A stretch of DNA of 64,000 bases from Paenibacillus albicereus (GTDB lineage Bacteria; Bacillota; Bacilli; Paenibacillales; Paenibacillaceae): positions 2,256,001-2,320,000 of the forward strand of contig NZ_CP051428.1 in NCBI RefSeq assembly GCF_012676905.1. Direction: 5' to 3'. The notes beneath the pieces are model-generated. The model was not told where the DNA came from. It searched no databases and was given only the letters and a program-made list of their open reading frames with translations. Positions within the stretch are counted from its first letter, which is position 1, and every line of letters starts with the position of its first letter. Of this stretch, positions 42,222 to 50,509 are shown one piece after another. The translations under genes were made by a program, and so were the position numbers.

Positions 42222-42476
42222 ATGAATGTAGTTGAAACGAAGCAAGGGAGCCGGCAAAATAAAGACATCGTCATATATGGGTGGGCAGCGATCATCGGCG
42301 TGTTTTTACTTCCACTAATTATATCCCCAGTTCTAGCTGTCGCTGCGGTCGTCTGCGGTTACGCAGCTAAGAAGCGGGGCCGTGACTTAATGGGAGTCGC
42401 AATAATGGCTTCTGCTCCCGCCGCTATCCTTATCGCTTACTTGATCTCTTTGTTTATTACAATTAACCCTGCGTAA
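42222..42476 (+). CDS. Small two-helix membrane protein (84 aa), DUF4190-like
   Basis: An 84-residue protein with a polar N-terminus (residues 1-18) and two hydrophobic helices (YGWAAIIGVFLLPLIISPVL... and GVAIMASAPAAILIAYLISLFI) around the loop CGYAAKKRGRDL. The pattern recalls small DUF4190-type membrane proteins but is not certain. Lower GC than the surroundings, GAGGAGTG ribosome site. It is part of the atypical island between hbs and tRNA-Pro. The ~240 bases after it hold no gene I can see. Confidence 0.6.
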   Translation: MNVVETKQGSRQNKDIVIYGWAAIIGVFLLPLIISPVLAVAAVVCGYAAKKRGRDLMGVAIMASAPAAILIAYLISLFITINPA

Positions 42477-42652
42477 GATGCACATCATGCCTGGCATCGG
42501 TTTAAACATTGGGTAAAGGCTTGGAGCGACTCAGTTTAACGTCCTCCTAATAGCTCCTTTTCGTCGTTTTTGGCAGTTGCCTTGAACAAAACGATTGAGA
42601 CGCGAAAGGTTGGCGTTCCGTTAAAGCAATTTGGGCGGACAATAGCGGTAAA

Positions 42653-42670
42653 CGCCTTAACGCCTTAATC
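42653..42670 (+). repeat. Short tandem repeat AACGCCTTA x2
   Basis: Two adjacent 9-base copies, also able to pair with GGCGTT ~40 bases upstream. It lies in the otherwise empty stretch before the tRNA promoter. Confidence 0.5.
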
Positions 42671-42715
42671 TAGTAGGAAGCTTGTAAATCGTCTGCGCGA
42701 GTGCGCTGAGCAATG

Positions 42716-42745
42716 TTGCGAAGGTGCGCTCCTCGGTGCTATAAT
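42716..42745 (+). promoter_or_regulatory. Promoter of tRNA-Pro
   Basis: TTGCGA, 18-base spacer, TATAAT with TGC extension, ~100 bases before the tRNA. Confidence 0.6.
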
Positions 42746-42845
42746 CGGAAGCGTGCCGAATGGAAAACGCCGCAATTATTCGTCTATTTATGCCGAAACG
42801 GGCGTACGACAAGCGTTTTACCGACGTGAGGCCGCGAGTTAACGG

Positions 42846-42922
42846 CGGGGTATGGCGCAGCCTGGTAGCGCGCACCCTTGGGGTGGGTGAGGTCGCAGGT
42901 TCAAATCCTGTTACTCCGACCA
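42846..42922 (+). tRNA. tRNA-Pro(GGG)
   Basis: A 77-base cloverleaf: acceptor CGGGGTA/TACTCCG (one G-T pair), D-loop with GGTAG, anticodon stem CACCC/GGGTG with loop TTGGGGT giving anticodon GGG (proline), T-loop GTTCAAATC, and an encoded CCA end. It lies between the low-GC island and mtrB. Confidence 0.95.
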
Positions 42923-43008
42923 TACATAACGAGCAGCTGCTTTCCTGACGCCGATCGGGAGAGCAGTTTTTTCTAGAGGGCAATTGCCTGCAGAAAGGAG
43001 CATGCATC

Positions 43009-43230
43009 ATGGATCAGCCGCACGGAGAATACATCGTCATCAAAGCGAAGGATCAGGGCGTGCAGGTCATCGGACTGACTCGAGGCACGGATACGCGCTT
43101 CCATCATACGGAGAAGCTCGACAAGGGCGAGGTGCTGCTGGCGCAGTTCACCGACCATACCTCCGCCATCAAGATCCGGGGACGGGCGACAATCATGACC
43201 CGTTACGGCACGGTGGACTCGGGAGATTGA
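43009..43230 (+). CDS. mtrB: TRAP, trp RNA-binding attenuation protein
   Basis: A 73-residue protein that forms an 11-mer ring and, when loaded with tryptophan, wraps (G/U)AG-repeat RNA. The diagnostic [29 protein letters not shown]... segment is nearly the same as B. subtilis MtrB, with the RNA-contacting Lys (EKLDKGE) and the Lys/Arg of [11 protein letters not shown] in place. AAAGGAG precedes the ATG. folE (mtrA), its usual upstream partner in Bacillus, is absent here; tRNA-Pro takes its place. Its target is the trpE leader ~10 kb downstream. Confidence 0.96.
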   Translation: MDQPHGEYIVIKAKDQGVQVIGLTRGTDTRFHHTEKLDKGEVLLAQFTDHTSAIKIRGRATIMTRYGTVDSGD

Positions 43231-43312
43231 GCTGCAGGCGTGAAGCCTGTCAGCAAGCTGCAGGCGTGAAGCCTGTCAGCAAGCCGCAGGCGTGAAGCCT
43301 GCTTTTTCTTTT
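43231..43312 (+). repeat. Three tandem copies of the mtrB terminator hairpin
   Basis: A 26-base unit beginning GCTGCAGGCGTGAAGCCTGT is present at 43231-43256 and 43257-43282 and as a partial third copy from 43283. Each makes a GCAGGC/GCCTG(C) hairpin; only the third is followed by a T-run (CTTTTTCTTTT). Confidence 0.9.
43286..43312 (+). terminator. Intrinsic terminator of mtrB
   Basis: GCAGGC/GCCTGC with GTGAA loop and T-rich tail, the third copy of the repeated unit. Confidence 0.85.
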
Positions 43313-43422
43313 GTCCGCTCCCGCGATCGATCATGAAACGGCAGCCCGGCCCGTATACTGGCTAGTAGAGAATCGGACAGCCTTCCGCAGAGGCAAGCTG
43401 TCCGGCGGGAGGGGGCGCGGCC

Positions 43423-43944
43423 ATGAGAGCAGGGGGATGGATGCGGATGGCGGCGGCCGCAGCCGCGGCGGGAGGGGCGATGCTGCTGCTGGCGCTGCTG
43501 CCGATCGTCCCCGGAGGCGCACGGGACCTGGATCGACCGGCGTTCCGGACCGAGCTGCCTGCGGCGCTCGGCCTATCCAATCTGATCGACAGCCTGCAGG
43601 CGCTCGGTCTGGGGCCCCGGCTGGAGCGAGTGGAATGGAACGGAAGCGTCCTTAGGGTCGACCTGCGGGCGCGGGAGGGCAGTTTCGGCGACACTCTATG
43701 GCGCGACGACTTGCGTGGGCTGGCCGAGCTGTGCTTCGTCCGCAGCTCCAACGTGACGAGGCTGCTGGCGCGGCTGCAGTCGGAAGAGGGAAGCCTTGCC
43801 GCCGCGGCCGACATGCGGCGCACCGATGGATGGATCGGCCCGAGCGAGCTGGCTGATTGGAGCGGAATCACGCTGCGGAACGACCGGCTTTGGCAGTCTC
43901 GTCTGAGGCTCGTTTATTTCAAAAGCGACCGCCCCGCTCGCTGA
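43423..43944 (+). CDS. Signal-anchored protein of unknown function (173 aa)
   Basis: Not recognised. It has one N-terminal hydrophobic segment (residues ~8-30, AAAAAAAGGAMLLLALLPIV) and an extracytoplasmic part with no cysteines except one and no known motif; the region LRVDLRAREGSFGDTLWRDDLRGLAEL looks like a compact alpha/beta fold. GGGAGGGGG precedes the ATG. It lies between mtrB and hepS, where B. subtilis has no gene. Confidence 0.6.
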   Translation: MRAGGWMRMAAAAAAAGGAMLLLALLPIVPGGARDLDRPAFRTELPAALGLSNLIDSLQALGLGPRLERVEWNGSVLRVDLRAREGSFGDTLWRDDLRGLAELCFVRSSNVTRLLARLQSEEGSLAAAADMRRTDGWIGPSELADWSGITLRNDRLWQSRLRLVYFKSDRPAR

Positions 43945-43948
43945 GCGG

Positions 43949-43972
43949 AGGCGGCCGTTTGTACGGCCGCCT
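43949..43972 (+). terminator. Hairpin after the signal-anchored gene
   Basis: AGGCGGCCG/CGGCCGCCT with TTTGTA loop; the following TGTCATTTG is only weakly T-rich. Confidence 0.55.
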
Positions 43973-44043
43973 GTCATTTGTGGTATACTAATTTAGATTA
44001 TGGAACGGCCCAAGTTTCGCCGTCAGGTTCGGAGGCTTCCCTC

Positions 44044-44919
44044 ATGACAGATTATCGAATACCCGTTTTAGCCGGCAAGTACACGAAGCATGACATGATC
44101 GAGCGCTTCGCCGATCTGCCTCCGTTTCCCGATGCGCGAGCCCGGCTGCTCAGCTGTTTCCTGAGGCATGGAGCGGACGGAGAGCCCCATGAGCTGCATG
44201 CGCTCGCTTCTTCGCTCGTGCAGCTCGGGCTCGACACCCACGACCGGGTCGATACGGAGTCCGAAGAGCGCGGCATGCGCCAGATGCGCCAGAGGCAGCT
44301 GCGCGTCCTGGCCGGAGATTATTTCAGCAGCCGATTCTATCAGCTGCTCGCCGGCTCGGGACGGATCGATACGATCCGCAGGCAGAGCGAGGCGATCTGC
44401 GAGGCCAACCGCCTCAAGACCGAGCTTTATTTGCTGATGAAGCGGGGAAGGCTCGGGGCGGAGGAATATCTGGATCGCCAATCGCGGATTCGCGGCGTCC
44501 TGCTGCACGGGTATGCGGCCTTGCTGGACGAGCGTCTGCGCCCGGCATGGACGAGGATCGTGGATGCGCTGGCGCGCCTGGAGACGCTGCTGGCGGAGAG
44601 GGCTGCGCTAGCGGACTCGTCCGCATTCGCATGGAGCTGGGGCTACTGGCACGTGATGGAGCACGGCGAAGAGCGGGACCGCAGGCTACTGGAGCGCGCC
44701 GAAGCGGGCGACCAGAGGATGTTAACTGAAAAATACGGCCTGACCGCTCTATGGGCGGACAAGCTCGGCGAGAGAGCGTCCCGGTTCGGGCAGCTCGCGT
44801 CCGACATCGTTCCGGCGACGCTAGCCGAGGAGGCGGCAGCCATCGGCCAGATGCTGTTGGCCCCGGTGGAGGCGGCCGCGGCCGGGACGGCAGGCGAGTC
44901 GAGGAGACAACGCAGATGA
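44044..44919 (+). CDS. hepS: Heptaprenyl diphosphate synthase component I
   Basis: A 291-residue non-catalytic subunit that works with HepT to make the C35 side chain of menaquinone. The family-type start YRIPVLAGKYTKHDMIERF is followed by an all-helical protein with ALASSLVQLGLDTHDRV and the signature RQLRVLAGDYFSSRFYQLLA (residues ~85-105). GGAGG lies ~9 bases before the ATG. Its stop overlaps the menG ATG, the B. subtilis hepS-menG-hepT order, but three extra genes come before hepT. Confidence 0.88.
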   Translation: MTDYRIPVLAGKYTKHDMIERFADLPPFPDARARLLSCFLRHGADGEPHELHALASSLVQLGLDTHDRVDTESEERGMRQMRQRQLRVLAGDYFSSRFYQLLAGSGRIDTIRRQSEAICEANRLKTELYLLMKRGRLGAEEYLDRQSRIRGVLLHGYAALLDERLRPAWTRIVDALARLETLLAERAALADSSAFAWSWGYWHVMEHGEERDRRLLERAEAGDQRMLTEKYGLTALWADKLGERASRFGQLASDIVPATLAEEAAAIGQMLLAPVEAAAAGTAGESRRQRR

Positions 44920-45635
44920 ACTCAAGCTCCAAGGAATCCCATGTCCACTCGGTATTCCAAAAGATAGCGCCGAAATACGACATGATGAACGATCTGCTCA
45001 GCTTCCGCCAGCACAAGGCATGGCGGAAGTTCACGATGCGCAAGATGGCGGTTCGCCCCGGAGATACGGCGATCGACCTCTGCTGCGGCACTTGCGATTG
45101 GACGCTGGCCATCGCCAAGGCAAGCGGCACCGGGCGGATCGTCGGGCTCGACTTCAGTCCGGCCATGCTGGAGGTCGGCCAGACCAAGGTCGATCGGGAG
45201 CGCCTCGGCGGCCAGATCGAGCTCGTGCAGGGCAACGCGATGTCCCTGCCTTATCCGGACGACAGCTTCGACTTCGCTACGATCGGCTTCGGCCTGCGCA
45301 ACGTGCCGGATCTGGAGCAGGTGCTGCGCGAGATGAAGCGAGTCGTCAAGCCAGGCGGCAAAGTCGTCTGCCTCGAGCTGTCCAAGCCGACGTGGCAGCC
45401 GTTCAAAAGCCTTTATTACGTGTACTTCGAGCATCTTCTGCCTCGTCTCGGCAAGCTGGTGGCCAAGTCGTACGACCAGTACAAGTGGCTTCCGGAATCG
45501 CTGAAGTCGTTCCCGGGACGCCGGGAGCTTGCGGACATCTTCCGCAAGACCGGCTTGGAGTCCGTCAGCGCGGATCCGCTTACGGGCGGCATCGCGGCGC
45601 TTCATATCGGGACGAAGGGGACGGACGCAAGATGA
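44916..45635 (+). CDS. menG: Demethylmenaquinone methyltransferase
   Basis: A 239-residue UbiE/MenG methyltransferase for the last step of menaquinone synthesis. Motif I is DLCCGTCDWTLAIAK near residue 50, motif II ELVQGNAMSLPYPDDSFDFATIGFGLRNVPD near 100 and post-motif KVVCLELSKPTWQPFK near 145. The stop overlaps the next ATG. The enzyme is common to the classical Men and futalosine routes. Confidence 0.95.
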   Translation: MNSSSKESHVHSVFQKIAPKYDMMNDLLSFRQHKAWRKFTMRKMAVRPGDTAIDLCCGTCDWTLAIAKASGTGRIVGLDFSPAMLEVGQTKVDRERLGGQIELVQGNAMSLPYPDDSFDFATIGFGLRNVPDLEQVLREMKRVVKPGGKVVCLELSKPTWQPFKSLYYVYFEHLLPRLGKLVAKSYDQYKWLPESLKSFPGRRELADIFRKTGLESVSADPLTGGIAALHIGTKGTDAR

Positions 45636-46510
45636 TTCGCAAAGTACGCATTTTTCTCGAAATGATCAAGTTCGAGCATACGATTTTCGCCTTGCCGTTC
45701 GCCTATATCGGCATGCTGCTCGGCGCCGTCACGATGGAAGGCCGCTTGCCGGGCTGGGCCGAGGCAGGCTGGATCACGCTGGCGATGTTCGGCGCGCGCA
45801 GCGCGGCCATGGGGCTCAACCGCCTGATTGACCAGGCGATCGATCTCAAAAATCCGCGGACGGAAAAGAGGGCACTGCCAGCCGGGCTGCTGAAGACCGG
45901 CGAGGTCGTGCTTTTCGTCGTGATTTCATTCCTGCTCTTTTTCTGGGCGGCGTCCCGGCTCGATCCCATCTGCGTGAAGCTGATGCCGATCGCCGTATTC
46001 TTCCTCGTCATCTATTCCTATGCCAAGCGCTTCACCTGGCTATGCCACATCATCCTCGGCCTGACGATCGGCCTCGCGCCGCTCGGCGGCTGGGTCGCCG
46101 TCACGGGCTCGTTCGAGCCGGCGGCCTGGGTGTTCTACATCGGCATCGTCTTCTGGCTCGCGGGCTTCGATACGATCTACGCGCTTCAGGACATCGACTT
46201 CGACCGCACGGAAAAGGTCTATTCCATCCCGGCGCGCTTCGGCGTCGTCCGCTCACTGCATCTGGCCAAGGCGTTCCATCTCGTCACGGCCGCTTGCTTC
46301 GTCGCGTTGTTTTTCATGACGGACCTAAGCTGGATCTACCTGGCCGGAGTCGCGCTTTCGATCGGCATCCTGTTTTACGAACATCTCATTCTCGGACCGA
46401 ACGACATGAGCCGTCTGCAGACCGCCTTCTTCACGATGAACGGATGGCTCAGCATCACGATGCTCGTCTTCACGCTGCTTGACCTGACCGTGCTGAGGGC
46501 ATGGACATGA
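45632..46510 (+). CDS. mqnP: UbiA-family prenyltransferase, probable MqnP of the futalosine pathway
   Basis: A 292-residue polytopic prenyltransferase. The first aspartate-rich motif appears as GLNRLIDQAIDLKNPRTEKRAL near residue 65 and the second as DTIYALQDIDFDRTEKVYSIP near 185. It resembles 4-hydroxybenzoate polyprenyltransferases. In an organism with adjacent mqnA and a UbiX gene, the substrate is most likely 1,4-dihydroxy-6-naphthoate, which makes it MqnP. It overlaps both neighbours by a few bases, so the operon is tightly coupled. Confidence 0.85.
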   Translation: MIRKVRIFLEMIKFEHTIFALPFAYIGMLLGAVTMEGRLPGWAEAGWITLAMFGARSAAMGLNRLIDQAIDLKNPRTEKRALPAGLLKTGEVVLFVVISFLLFFWAASRLDPICVKLMPIAVFFLVIYSYAKRFTWLCHIILGLTIGLAPLGGWVAVTGSFEPAAWVFYIGIVFWLAGFDTIYALQDIDFDRTEKVYSIPARFGVVRSLHLAKAFHLVTAACFVALFFMTDLSWIYLAGVALSIGILFYEHLILGPNDMSRLQTAFFTMNGWLSITMLVFTLLDLTVLRAWT

Positions 46511-47136
46511 GCGGCAAGGGAGAGGCGCGCGCGACGCGCTGGGCGGTCGGCATTACGGGAGCGAGCGGAGCGATCTATGGCGTGCGCCTGATCGAGGAGC
46601 TGCTCAAGGCCGGCTGCGAGGTCGGCCTCGTCATCAGCGACGCCGGCTGGCGGGTGCTGAAGGAGGAGCTCGGCTGGGACGCTGCGAGGCGCCAGGACTC
46701 GATCCGCCGCGCATTCGGCGAAGCGGCCGACGACGGGCGGCTGCGGCTGTATCCGAGCGGCGATATCGGAGCGAACATCGCCAGCGGTTCCTACCGCATG
46801 CAAGGCATGGTCATCGTCCCGTGCTCGATGGGGACACTGTCGGCGGTCGCCCACGGCTCCTCGGACAATCTGATGACCCGCGCCGCGGACGTCATGCTCA
46901 AGGAGGGGAGGCGGCTGCTGCTCGTCCCCCGCGAAACGCCGCTGCATGCCATCCACCTGGAGAACATGCTCAAGCTGTCGAGGCTCGGCGTCTCGATCGT
47001 GCCGGCGATGCCGGCGTTCTACTACGGACCTCGAACGATGGAGGACCTGATCGATTTTCTGGTGGGCAAGCTGCTGGATCTGATGGGCTTCGAGCATGAC
47101 TTGTTCCGTCGGTGGGGAGATGATGGGCGTGCCTGA
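46501..47136 (+). CDS. ubiX: UbiX-family flavin prenyltransferase
   Basis: A 211-residue flavoprotein fold: GITGASGAIYGVRLIEELL at the N-terminus, SGSYRMQGMVIVPCSMGTLSAVAHG near residue 100 and RETPLHAIHLENMLKLSRLGVSI near 140. UbiX makes prenylated FMN for UbiD-type decarboxylases; in the futalosine pathway such a decarboxylase acts on the prenylated naphthoate, but no ubiD gene is in this window. The start may be this ATG or the one six bases later. Confidence 0.88.
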   Translation: MDMSGKGEARATRWAVGITGASGAIYGVRLIEELLKAGCEVGLVISDAGWRVLKEELGWDAARRQDSIRRAFGEAADDGRLRLYPSGDIGANIASGSYRMQGMVIVPCSMGTLSAVAHGSSDNLMTRAADVMLKEGRRLLLVPRETPLHAIHLENMLKLSRLGVSIVPAMPAFYYGPRTMEDLIDFLVGKLLDLMGFEHDLFRRWGDDGRA

Positions 47137-47977
47137 CAACAGACCGATCGGCGTCGGCAGAATCGACTACACGAACGCCTGGCCGCTGTTCCACTATGTG
47201 CCTGAGGAGACCGAGGACTACCGCATCGTCCGCCGCGTCCCGTCAGGGCTGAACCGCATGCTGCAGGAGGGGGAGCTCGCCGTTTCGGCCGTCTCCTCCT
47301 TTATTTACGGGATGGACCCCCAGAGCTACGCGCTGCTGCCCGGACTGTCGGTCGGCACAGTCGGCCCTGTGCGCTCCATTCTGCTGTTCCTCAAAAAGCC
47401 GCTCCGCGAAGCGCTGCGGGGAAGGATCGCGCTGACGGACACGTCGGCGACGTCGATCAATCTGCTCAAGATGATCCTCGCGCTGCGGTACGACGGGAAT
47501 CCTGACTATACGGTCATGCAGCCGGATCTCCGGGCGATGCTCCAGGACAACGACGCGGCGCTGCTCATCGGAGACAGCGCCATCCGCGCCAGCTGGGAAG
47601 AGCATGGCCTGGAGGTCATGGACCTCGGGGAGGAATGGCATCGGTGGACGGGACTCGGCATGACCTATGCGGTCGTCGCCGCGAGGCGGGACGCGCTCGC
47701 CTCCCGTCCGGCCGAGGTGCTGCATCTGCATCGCGACCTGCTGGAGAGCCGCCGCCGCAGCGTCGCCGATCCCGAGCCGCTCGTCGAGCGCGCGACCGCT
47801 TCGGTCGGCGGCAAGGCCGCTTACTGGAGAGAGTATTTCGGCGCTCTGCGCTACGACTTCGGTCCGGAGCTGCGCGAAGGATTGGAACTGTACTACCGCT
47901 ACGCGCATCAGCTCGGACTTATCGGCGAGCCGGCGTCGCTCGCATTCATGGATCCGCAATTATCGACAGGCAGGTGA
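47120..47977 (+). CDS. mqnA: Chorismate dehydratase MqnA
   Basis: A ~285-residue protein with the periplasmic-binding-like fold of MqnA: RPIGVGRIDYTNAWPLFHYV at the start, the conserved VSAVSSFIYGMD near residue 62, GPVRSILLFLKKPL near 85, DTSATSINLLKMILALRY near 108 and ALLIGDSAI near 150. It removes water from chorismate to 3-[(1-carboxyvinyl)oxy]benzoate, the first step of the futalosine pathway. Start uncertain: ATG 47120 or 47123, or GTG 47129, which has the best spacing from GGTGGGGAG. Confidence 0.92.
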   Translation: MMGVPDNRPIGVGRIDYTNAWPLFHYVPEETEDYRIVRRVPSGLNRMLQEGELAVSAVSSFIYGMDPQSYALLPGLSVGTVGPVRSILLFLKKPLREALRGRIALTDTSATSINLLKMILALRYDGNPDYTVMQPDLRAMLQDNDAALLIGDSAIRASWEEHGLEVMDLGEEWHRWTGLGMTYAVVAARRDALASRPAEVLHLHRDLLESRRRSVADPEPLVERATASVGGKAAYWREYFGALRYDFGPELREGLELYYRYAHQLGLIGEPASLAFMDPQLSTGR

Positions 47978-47981
47978 ACGA

Positions 47982-48956
47982 ATGAAACTGCTAGACCTGT
48001 ATGCCAAAATGAAAGGCGAGCTGAACGGCATCGAGCGCCAGCTCGAGGCGGCCGTAGCCGATGACGACAGCCTGCTGGGCGAGTCTTCCCTGCACCTGCT
48101 GCAGGCGGGCGGCAAGCGCATCCGTCCGGTATTCGTGCTGCTTGCCGGCCGCTTTGGAGAGTATCGGCTGGAGGAGCTCCAGCGCGTCGCGGTCTCGCTG
48201 GAGCTGATCCATAGCGCGAGCCTCGTCCATGACGACGTCATCGACAACGCGCGCACCCGGCGCGGCCAGCCGACGGTCGGAGCGAAGTGGGACAACCGCA
48301 TCGCGATGTACACGGGAGACTTCATCTATGCCAAGGCGCTTGGACTGATGACCGAAGCGCGGGAGCCGGAGCTGCACCGCATCCTCGCGCGGGCGATGGT
48401 GCAGATGTGCATCGGAGAGATGGAGCAGGTGCGAGACTTCTTCCATACGGAGCAGTCCGTCCGAAATTATTTGCGGCGCATCCGGCGCAAGACCGCTTTG
48501 CTCATCGCCATCAGCTGCGAGATGGGCGCGGTCGCGGCGGGAGCGGACCGCTGGACGAGCAGCCTTCTCTATCGGTTCGGGTACAATACGGGCATGGCGT
48601 TCCAGATCCGCGACGATCTGCTCGACCTGCTCGGCACGGAGAAGCAGATCGGCAAGCCGCCTGGTTCGGACATCCGCCAAGGCAACATGACGCTGCCGGT
48701 GCTGCTGGCGCTCCAGGAGCAGGACCGCCGGGAGCCGCTGCTGCATGAAATCCGCGCCATCCGCGAAAGCGAGGGACGCGCCGACACGCATGCGGCCATC
48801 CAGCTCATCCGCGGCAGCCGGGGCGTCGCCACCGCGGAACAGATGGCGGAGACGTTCACGGCAAAAGCTTTGTCCGCGCTGGCAGGACTTCCGGATCTTC
48901 CGGCGAAAAAGAACTTGACCGACATCGCACATTTCATCAATAAACGCAGCTATTGA
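47982..48956 (+). CDS. hepT: Heptaprenyl diphosphate synthase component II
   Basis: A 324-residue trans-polyprenyl synthase, catalytic partner of HepS. The first Asp-rich motif is [17 protein letters not shown] near residue 80 and the second [13 protein letters not shown] near 205; [15 protein letters not shown] and GDFIYAKAL are also typical. GGCAGGTGAACGA precedes the ATG. It closes the hepS-menG-mqnP-ubiX-mqnA-hepT unit. Confidence 0.95.
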   Translation: MKLLDLYAKMKGELNGIERQLEAAVADDDSLLGESSLHLLQAGGKRIRPVFVLLAGRFGEYRLEELQRVAVSLELIHSASLVHDDVIDNARTRRGQPTVGAKWDNRIAMYTGDFIYAKALGLMTEAREPELHRILARAMVQMCIGEMEQVRDFFHTEQSVRNYLRRIRRKTALLIAISCEMGAVAAGADRWTSSLLYRFGYNTGMAFQIRDDLLDLLGTEKQIGKPPGSDIRQGNMTLPVLLALQEQDRREPLLHEIRAIRESEGRADTHAAIQLIRGSRGVATAEQMAETFTAKALSALAGLPDLPAKKNLTDIAHFINKRSY

Positions 48957-49018
48957 CGCGAACAGGCCGCAGTCGGACCGAAAGCATCGGCAGCCGCATC
49001 GATCCAGGAGGGAAGCGC

Positions 49019-49462
49019 ATGGAAAGAACGCTCATCATGGTCAAGCCGGATGGCGTGCAGAGAGGGCTGGTCGGCGAGATCATGTCCCGCTTCGAAAAAA
49101 AAGGACTGCAGCTCGCAGCCGCCAAGTTCATGAAGGTGAGCCAGGAGCTCGCGGAGACGCATTACGCCGAGCACAAGGGCAAGCCGTTCTACGACAAGCT
49201 GATCGTATTCATTACCGCAGGTCCTGTCTTCGCCATGGTATGGGAGGCGGACAACGCCATCGCCCTCACGCGCGCGATGATCGGCAAGACCGACGCCGTC
49301 GAGGCGGCGCCCGGCACGATCCGCTCCGATTACGCCGTACATACGAACCTCAATCTCGTGCACGGCTCCGATTCCGCCGAAAATGCCGAGAGGGAGATCG
49401 CACTTTGGTTCGCGCCGGAGGAGATCGTCGACTATGACCGGACCATCGCACGCTGGATCTGA
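49019..49462 (+). CDS. ndk: Nucleoside diphosphate kinase
   Basis: A 147-residue kinase: [25 protein letters not shown] at the start, the nucleotide-binding [20 protein letters not shown] near residue 88 and the phospho-histidine in [16 protein letters not shown] near 113. AGGAGGGAAG precedes the ATG. The 3' end overlaps cheR by 29 bases. The order hepT-ndk-cheR is as in B. subtilis. Confidence 0.97.
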   Translation: MERTLIMVKPDGVQRGLVGEIMSRFEKKGLQLAAAKFMKVSQELAETHYAEHKGKPFYDKLIVFITAGPVFAMVWEADNAIALTRAMIGKTDAVEAAPGTIRSDYAVHTNLNLVHGSDSAENAEREIALWFAPEEIVDYDRTIARWI

Positions 49463-50255
49463 TTCCGCGGCGGCGCTGGCGGACCCGGACTTCGCCCGCT
49501 TCATCGAGCAGATCCGCGCTCATACCCGCATCGACCTGTCGCAATATAAGGAAAACCAAATGAAACGGCGGCTCACGACGCTGCGGCTCCGCCACGGCTT
49601 CACCACTTTCGACGCCTATTGGCAGGCGCTCAGCCGCTCGTCGGAGCTGATGGACGAGTTTCTGGACCGGATGACGATCAACGTCTCCGAATTCTGGCGC
49701 AATCCCGGTCGATGGGAGGTGCTAGGCAGCCGCTTCCTGCCGGAGCTGCTCGGGCAGAGCTCCCGCTTGCGCTGCTGGAGCGCCGCCTGCTCTACGGGAG
49801 AGGAGCCCTATACGCTATCGATTCTGCTGGAGGAGCTGGGGGCTGCCGGACGCTCCGAGATCGCGGCGACCGACCTTGACCGAGGCGTGCTCGCCAAGGC
49901 GGAGGCGGGCGAATACCATTCCCGTTCGGTCAAGGATGTGCCGAGGCGTCTGCTGGACAAGCATTTTGCCGCCATTCCAGGCGGCTATGCCGTTCGCCCG
50001 GAGCTGCGCCGCATCATCCGCTTCCGCCAGCATAATCTGCTGGACGACCGCTTCGACGGGCCTTATGATCTCATCATCTGCCGCAACGTCATGATTTATT
50101 TCACGGAAGAGGCCAAGACGCTCCTCTATCGCAAGTTCGCGGAAGCGCTGCGCCCGGGAGGCATCCTGTTCGTCGGGAGCACGGAGCAAATCTTCTCTCC
50201 GAGCGACTATGGACTGGAGTCGGCCGACACGTTCTTCTACCGCCGCAAAGCCTGA
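49434..50255 (+). CDS. cheR: Chemotaxis protein methyltransferase CheR
   Basis: A 273-residue SAM-dependent enzyme that methylates glutamates of chemoreceptors. There is an N-terminal helical domain (~1-80, with [17 protein letters not shown]), then the methyltransferase domain: [13 protein letters not shown], the SAM motif [14 protein letters not shown] near 118, [16 protein letters not shown] near 205 and FVGSTEQIF near the end. Starting inside ndk suggests coupling. A terminator follows, so aroC begins a new unit. Confidence 0.95.
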   Translation: MTGPSHAGSDSAAALADPDFARFIEQIRAHTRIDLSQYKENQMKRRLTTLRLRHGFTTFDAYWQALSRSSELMDEFLDRMTINVSEFWRNPGRWEVLGSRFLPELLGQSSRLRCWSAACSTGEEPYTLSILLEELGAAGRSEIAATDLDRGVLAKAEAGEYHSRSVKDVPRRLLDKHFAAIPGGYAVRPELRRIIRFRQHNLLDDRFDGPYDLIICRNVMIYFTEEAKTLLYRKFAEALRPGGILFVGSTEQIFSPSDYGLESADTFFYRRKA

Positions 50256-50263
50256 CCATCGCC

Positions 50264-50297
50264 AAGCCCGGCCGCCTTCGGCCGGGCTTGTTTCTTG
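50264..50297 (+). terminator. Intrinsic terminator after cheR
   Basis: AAGCCCGGCCG/CGGCCGGGCTT stem with CCTT loop followed by GTTTCTTG. Confidence 0.8.
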
Positions 50298-50324
50298 TCA
50301 AACGGACAAACCTTATACTATAAT
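50295..50324 (+). promoter_or_regulatory. Sigma-A promoter of aroC-aroB-aroH
   Basis: TTGTCA, 18-base spacer, TATAAT. It begins in the tail of the cheR terminator and gives a ~180-nt leader before aroC. The leader can fold (GGGCTG/CAGCCC around several inner stems; TCGCT/AGCGA near 50455-50470), but has no terminator or T-box motif. Confidence 0.7.
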
Positions 50325-50509
50325 GGGCAAAGAAACTGGGACGGGACGGCCTTCAAGCCGATCAGGGCTGCACGCGCCGAAGCGGGAATCATCCCCTGCC
50401 GGCTGGTCGCCAGCCCACCTTGACGCAGCATGGCGCTTGTGTTCTTAAAAGCGTCGCTGTGGTAAAGCGATCGCAAATCCGGGCCTGAATACGAGGGGGA
50501 AGATCTGGC

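Noticed and set aside
42760-42948. 62-codon frame covering the tRNA-Pro region
   Set aside because: It overlaps the full tRNA cloverleaf and lacks a ribosome site.
43231-43312. CRISPR array
   Set aside because: The repeats are contiguous hairpin units without spacers, three copies only, and form the mtrB terminator.
50323-50448. Leader peptide before aroC
   Set aside because: The ATG lies inside the promoter -10 region, upstream of the predicted transcript start, and has no ribosome site.
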